A stretch of DNA of 64,000 bases from Anaerorhabdus sp964386325. GTDB taxonomy: Bacteria > Bacillota_I > Bacilli_A > Erysipelotrichales > Erysipelotrichaceae. Location: assembly GCA_964386325.1 (NCBI GenBank), contig CAYLQY010000016.1, positions 16,549-80,548 of the forward strand, written 5' to 3'. The notes beneath the pieces were generated by a model that was not told where the DNA came from, did no database searches, and saw only the letters and a program-made list of their open reading frames with translations. The position numbers and the translations under genes are program-made. Below, piece by piece: positions 60,552 to 64,000 of this stretch. Positions within the stretch are counted from its first letter, which is position 1. Every line of letters starts with the position of its first letter.

Positions 60552-61831
60552 ACTATTTCCCTTTGGTAAACTGTCCTTTCAATTACACAACTCTTCTCAC
60601 GCAATAACTCTTGATTCAAAAAACTAATATAACTTCCTGGTGTTACAATACCACTTATTTTAATTAAATCCAATTCTTGTGTTCGGATTAAATAATCTGC
60701 AATCAAAACACAATTAGTACTAAACACAAAATATGTTTTATACTTTCCTTGTGTAAACTTATACATTTTGGCACGACATGTCTTAAATACGCGTGAAGCA
60801 TAATCCATACAATCATCCATCGGTTTACCAGAATCAAATGCTACTTTCGCTTTGCATGACCATTCACTACAACGATTGAGCAAACTGTTTATTCTTTTCT
60901 GAATAATTACTTTTTGATCATTTGTAAGTTCAATTTTGTATCCAATTATTGTTTTATCATCATTATGAATAGCATTATCTAAAAATTTGTTGCGATCTGA
61001 GACTATCAATACACCATCACCTAAAGTACCAAACAACTCTCTATTTTCAGGATCATGACATCCATAAGAATATATTTTATTTTCAAAACTAATATCAACA
61101 TGTCCTAAGGATTCTGGACCACTTTCTTTCAAATAGATAAATACTTCTAAATCTGTTGGTTTATCATCATATGGATTATAATCCAACTCCATTTTATTTT
61201 GTTTTATCATATCTTTTATACTGAAGAAAAATTGTTGTGGAATCATTGCTGCTAATAATACCGGTGCTGAAACACTCAAATGTTTTCTAACTTTATTCTT
61301 TGTATTATCTGGAAGTAAATCTTTTACATCTTCACTTATCGTAACAAGTGCATGAAAAATAAAATAGAATCCCGCTACTAAAGACAAAACCCACAACTTA
61401 TCTCGTGGTACAAAAATCAAACTGATTGCAACTACAAACCCAATACAACTTTTAACAAATAAAAGAGAAGCTCCTTTTAAAGAATCTCTACGATAAACAT
61501 AATAATCAATCATTTGAATAATTGCATTAATCAATATATACCATCCAAAGACTATATGTACAAACCTAAAAAAGTTTACTGGAAATAATCCAATAAAGAT
61601 TGTAAATCCAAAACTTGAGATAACAGGAAAATAATCTCTTAATTTTTTAGGTGTTTTACTTCTTATAATTTCAATTAACTGCGATATTCCCAATAATGTT
61701 AATGTAATAACTGTCAAAATGTAGATAACTATCCAAACTGTTTCATGACGCACAAAAAATAAAATACCTATGCTTAAGAAGAATAGGTTAACAATAATAT
61801 CTTGTATAAGTCGTACGTATTCGCTTTTCAT
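60548..61831 (-). CDS. DUF308 (HdeD-like) membrane domain fused to a papain-like (permuted NlpC/P60 type) domain
   Basis: This 427-residue protein has six membrane segments (about residues 8-180), with the HdeD/DUF308-like pattern of paired helices. A cytosolic or external domain of about 210 residues follows. The latter has LGHVDISFENKIYSYGCHD (His) and, later, FSTNCVLIADYLI (Cys), in the order seen in permuted NlpC/P60, LRAT and PPPDE-like thiol enzymes. Cys follows His, so the active site is plausible but unproven. It lies upstream of, and overlaps by four bases, the K+-channel gene. GAGGTAAATATACG precedes the ATG. Confidence 0.72.
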   Translation of the reverse strand: MKSEYVRLIQDIIVNLFFLSIGILFFVRHETVWIVIYILTVITLTLLGISQLIEIIRSKTPKKLRDYFPVISSFGFTIFIGLFPVNFFRFVHIVFGWYILINAIIQMIDYYVYRRDSLKGASLLFVKSCIGFVVAISLIFVPRDKLWVLSLVAGFYFIFHALVTISEDVKDLLPDNTKNKVRKHLSVSAPVLLAAMIPQQFFFSIKDMIKQNKMELDYNPYDDKPTDLEVFIYLKESGPESLGHVDISFENKIYSYGCHDPENRELFGTLGDGVLIVSDRNKFLDNAIHNDDKTIIGYKIELTNDQKVIIQKRINSLLNRCSEWSCKAKVAFDSGKPMDDCMDYASRVFKTCRAKMYKFTQGKYKTYFVFSTNCVLIADYLIRTQELDLIKISGIVTPGSYISFLNQELLREKSCVIERTVYQREIV

Positions 61832-61932
61832 CGTATATTTACCTCATGTTTCATTTTAACTTTTTTTGGCATGGAAATAAAGGTCTAGGAGTGATAAAAT
61901 AGATGTAACACTAGTACAAAAGGAGAAAACAT

Positions 61933-62280
61933 ATGGCAGAAGTAAAACCTAATATCACAATTGAAGATATCGAAAAACTTGATGTACGTGTTGGAACAAT
62001 AATTAATGTGGAAGATGTTCCACGTTCTACACGTATGGTTAAGTTAACAGTAGACTTTGGTGAGTTTACACGTAACATTTTAGTTGGATTTAAAACTGAA
62101 AGAGAAAATCCTGCTGAAGTTATTGGTAAACAAGCTGTATTTATTGTAAATTTAGGACCAAAGAAAATTAGTGGTGAAGTATCTGAAGGTATGATATTCG
62201 ACATTGGATATCTTGATGGTATTAAACCAGTCCTTGCAGTTCCTGAATTCCCTGTTCCAAACGGATCACGTTTAGGCTAA
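61933..62280 (+). CDS. csaA: CsaA-like tRNA-binding protein
   Basis: This 115-residue protein is a single EMAP-II/tRNA-binding OB domain. It has DIEKLDVRVGTIINVEDVPRSTRMVKLTVDFG, GKQAVFIVNLGPKKISGEVSEGM and a C-terminal PVPNGSRLG, as in CsaA and the MetRS C-terminal domain. CsaA binds tRNA and has chaperone-like activity. AAGGAGAAAACAT precedes the ATG. Confidence 0.94.
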   Translation: MAEVKPNITIEDIEKLDVRVGTIINVEDVPRSTRMVKLTVDFGEFTRNILVGFKTERENPAEVIGKQAVFIVNLGPKKISGEVSEGMIFDIGYLDGIKPVLAVPEFPVPNGSRLG

Positions 62281-62282
62281 TG

Positions 62283-62313
62283 AAAATGAATGAAGTTATT
62301 CTTCATTCATTTT
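62283..62313. terminator. bidirectional terminator between csaA and alaX-like genes
   Basis: AAAATGAATGAAG (62283-62295) and CTTCATTCATTTT (62301-62313) pair perfectly around TTATT, with more T after. The stop codon of the AlaX-like gene lies in the loop. Confidence 0.9.
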
Positions 62314-63477
62314 TTTAATAACATTCTCACATTCTATAACTAAATCATTTGAGTAATTTCCTCCGCCTTGTGAAATACCCGGATTTCCACCACCCTTTAA
62401 TTCAAATTTAGATGCAATACTCTTGAATACTTCATTAGCCGCTATGGGTAGTACTTTATTCTTGGCAACCACTACATGACATTTATCATCTAGTTTAAGT
62501 AAACCAATAAATCCCTTTTCATATTGATTGATAATAATTGAACATAGTTGTTGAAAAGATTTAACATCAAATCCTTCAAACTCATGAAAAATGTAAGTAT
62601 CTTCAACAGCGCATATTTCTTTTGCATAATACTCAAAATATTTTTGTTTAAAATCGTTAACAGATGTTGTAAGTTCCTTTTTCTCTTGAAATAACTTTTG
62701 AATACTATCGTTGATTTCCAGTTGTGATACAGCCAATGAGCGGCTAGCTTCATGAAACACATCATAATGGCGTTGAATATAATCAATTAATTGTTGTCCA
62801 GCAACAAAACTGATTTTATATCCTCTTGTTGTCTTTTCAAATCCCAAAAATTTAATCGCATGTAAATAGCGTAAGCTTGGTACATGAATACAAGCACAAA
62901 GGTCATAATCAATGCCCGGAATTGCTACTGAACGTAATTGAATATCCCAATCAAAATCTTCACCGTAATCCTCCCAAATATTCGCTAATGCTTCTTCTTT
63001 GGTAGGATAGCTAACTACAACAGGAATATCTTGTAATATACATTCGTTACATCTCTTTTCAATAGCATTTAAAATATCACGATTAAGTGTAGTAAAGCCC
63101 ATTTCAATTTCACTTTCTACTTCACCTGTCTTAAACATAATTGTTTTTGCATGATAATCAGTATTCATAATTGTACACATTAAATGTTGAGCAGTATGTA
63201 TTTGTGACTTAAAGAGACGATACTCTAAATCAACATGTATATGCACAGGATTATCTATTTTTTCATTTAACACATGCCAAAGTTTATTATCTTCTACATA
63301 TAAATCCTCTACAGTTACTTCATTAATCAGTCCCCTGTCATTTTCCATACCACCAGACTTAACATAAAAAAGTGTATCTTCAAAGCAATAATGATACTTC
63401 CCATCAATCAGTTTTTCTTCTTTTATTTCAGTATCTAAATCAACTTCAAACAAATTATCATAGTGTCTATTTAACAT
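62296..63477 (-). CDS. alanyl-tRNA editing protein, AlaX-L type
   Basis: I chose the ATG at 63477 (393 residues) because GAGGTGATTTAC precedes it. The protein has an AlaRS-like N-terminal domain (FYVKSGGMENDRG), the editing domain with QIHTAQHLMC (HxxxH) and DYDLCACIHVPSL, which gives the Cys and His zinc ligands, and a coiled-coil plus DHHA1 domain (about 270-393) ending in GGGNPGISQGGGN. It deacylates mischarged Ser- and Gly-tRNA-Ala. The usual CGGTH motif here reads CACIH. Confidence 0.92.
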   Translation of the reverse strand: MLNRHYDNLFEVDLDTEIKEEKLIDGKYHYCFEDTLFYVKSGGMENDRGLINEVTVEDLYVEDNKLWHVLNEKIDNPVHIHVDLEYRLFKSQIHTAQHLMCTIMNTDYHAKTIMFKTGEVESEIEMGFTTLNRDILNAIEKRCNECILQDIPVVVSYPTKEEALANIWEDYGEDFDWDIQLRSVAIPGIDYDLCACIHVPSLRYLHAIKFLGFEKTTRGYKISFVAGQQLIDYIQRHYDVFHEASRSLAVSQLEINDSIQKLFQEKKELTTSVNDFKQKYFEYYAKEICAVEDTYIFHEFEGFDVKSFQQLCSIIINQYEKGFIGLLKLDDKCHVVVAKNKVLPIAANEVFKSIASKFELKGGGNPGISQGGGNYSNDLVIECENVIKKMNEE

Positions 63478-63544
63478 GTAAATCACCTCATATTTAATTA
63501 TACCCTTATTGATATTAAAAACAAACTTTCCTACAAGAAACTTC

Positions 63545-63573
63545 TTGATTTTTGTCATGTGTGTTGCTATAAT
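63545..63573 (+). promoter_or_regulatory. promoter of tRNA-Leu
   Basis: TTGATT (63545-63550) and TATAAT (63568-63573) are 17 bases apart, with an extended -10 TG (63565-63566). The tRNA starts 12 bases later. Confidence 0.75.
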
Positions 63574-63584
63574 AAATAAGCACT

Positions 63585-63669
63585 GCGGGTGTGGCGAAAT
63601 TGGCAGACGCACTAGACTTAGGATCTAGCGCCTTCGTGCGTGGGGGTTCGAGTCCCTTCACCCGCACCA
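63585..63669 (+). tRNA. tRNA-Leu (anticodon TAG)
   Basis: The 85-base class II tRNA has acceptor GCGGGTG/CACCCGC with discriminator A and encoded CCA, anticodon stem CTAGA/TCTAG with loop CTTAGGA giving TAG, a long variable arm and the T-arm GTTCGAG. Its 3' end is next to a recombinase gene, so it is a likely integration site. Confidence 0.97.
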
Positions 63670-63678
63670 GTTGCATAT

Positions 63679-63705
63679 AAAACGGCTTAATTAAGCCGTT
63701 TTTTT
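63679..63705 (+). terminator. terminator of tRNA-Leu
   Basis: AAAACGGC and GCCGTTTT pair with a palindromic TTAATTAA between, followed by a T run. Confidence 0.85.
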
Positions 63706-63755
63706 CATATTCATCAGTATTGATAAAACTAGGATATCTTCCACTATTTTGGAGT

Positions 63756-63808
63756 TGCACCTCCTCTGTACCGCCGATTTACCGCATCTGTACCTCCATT
63801 GTACCTCC
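63756..63808 (-). repeat. four direct repeats of GGAGGTACA type near the recombinase 3' end
   Basis: On the minus strand GGAGGTACA occurs at 63800-63808 and 63789-63797, GGCGGTACA at 63767-63775 and GGAGGTGCA at 63756-63764. Two lie in the last codons of the recombinase gene and two just after its stop, towards tRNA-Leu. They may be arm-type recombinase sites. Confidence 0.6.
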
Positions 63809-64000
63809 TAACTGCTCAATCTCTGCTTGTTCAGGGATTGTTTCATATGCTCTCTCAATTAACTTTGAGGTGATTACTTTGTTATGATAGCTATAATGGG
63901 TGTAAATGCTCGTTGTAGTGGATAGGGTAGAATGTCCTAACCATTCCTGTATATCCTTTAAGTTTGCACCTAAGTTTAGAAGACGAGTTGCACAACTATG
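63779..64000 (-). CDS. tyrosine recombinase (integrase), C-terminal fragment cut by window edge
   Basis: The last 73 codons are visible; the start is beyond the right edge. The sequence begins HSCATRLLNLGANLKDIQEWLG, which contains the second catalytic box (H in LRHSxATxLL context), then HSTLSTTTSIYTHYSY with the nucleophilic Tyr. This matches the C-terminal end of phage or conjugative-element integrases. The gene reads towards tRNA-Leu, 110 bases from its 3' end, as in elements integrated at tRNA genes. The body of the element would lie to the right. Confidence 0.9.
   Translation of the reverse strand, partial: HSCATRLLNLGANLKDIQEWLGHSTLSTTTSIYTHYSYHNKVITSKLIERAYETIPEQAEIEQLGGTMEVQMR

Noticed and set aside
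63515..63760. 81-codon minus-strand frame across tRNA-Leu, reading RVKGLEPPRTKALDPKSSAS
   Set aside because: It is the antisense reading of the tRNA-Leu gene, a frame often mis-annotated. The tRNA fold explains the sequence.
1..64000. CRISPR arrays, rRNA genes and complete insertion sequences
   Set aside because: I found no regularly spaced direct repeats of CRISPR type, no rRNA, and only one possible decayed transposase fragment.

Overview
The window is AT-rich, densely packed bacterial DNA with strong AGGAGG-type ribosome binding sites, short intergenic gaps, many 4-base ATGA overlaps and U-tailed hairpin terminators shared by converging genes. Lipoproteins with classical lipoboxes, DegV, PepV, YqeY, YczE-type and YknXYZ/MacAB-type proteins, a CIRCE box and no outer-membrane genes point to a low-GC Firmicute. 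My best guess is the Erysipelotrichia or neighbouring Bacilli; no rRNA or other marker fixes this.

Layout. 1-1100: end of a DUF1801 gene, a DUF523 protein and an XRE regulator. 1232-3190: htpG behind a CIRCE operator. 3190-5967: a metal-efflux CDF protein and a small membrane protein facing a WYL regulator. 5930-9106: MutY, a sirtuin and a membrane-anchored polysaccharide deacetylase. 9216-11353: a LysR regulator facing a split two-gene chromate-type transporter. 11906-14472: a DUF3795 protein, two lipoproteins and MarR. 14593-17659: a KdgT permease and SDR oxidoreductase facing a CdaR/PucR-type regulator. 17727-20338: a 5'-nucleotidase lipoprotein and a methyltransferase-like protein. 20395-22355: an aldo/keto reductase operon facing a MerR regulator with a perfect 18-bp palindrome between them. 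22518-24262: tRNA-Arg, DegV and a YczE-like protein. 24274-27864: a c-di-GMP phosphodiesterase-type protein, GNAT and VanW in one operon. 28050-30959: the GadB/GadC acid-resistance pair.

30960-38366 is the accessory part. It has gene-poor DNA with decayed coding remnants and a MATE pump behind what looks like a leader-peptide attenuator. It also has a permease-ATPase-permease ABC operon headed by a 32-codon ORF, and a decayed second copy of the DUF4396 gene. The ABC operon lies between the decayed and intact DUF4396 copies.

38367-48901 returns to housekeeping and metal functions: DUF4396 with Met-rich repeats, tRNA-Thr, a PPC protein, a CaCA exchanger, a CBS protein, a HAD phosphatase, PepV, ExoA, aminopeptidase P, and CopA with a fused C-terminal CopZ-like domain. 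49038-56602: a membrane-bound XRE protein, a DODA-type dioxygenase, YqeY, a MacAB-like tripartite exporter and an MsbA/BmrA-like exporter. 56610-63477: a chorismate-mutase-like protein, an ATP-grasp/esterase pair, an AI-2E family protein, a K+ channel with a DUF308/papain-like fusion protein, CsaA and AlaX. The window ends in a tRNA-Leu gene followed by the 3' end of a tyrosine-recombinase gene, most likely the edge of an integrated element that continues to the right.

Coordinates come from reading the sequence. Start codons were moved where a ribosome binding site clearly favoured a downstream ATG. Function calls rest on motif recognition, with no database search.
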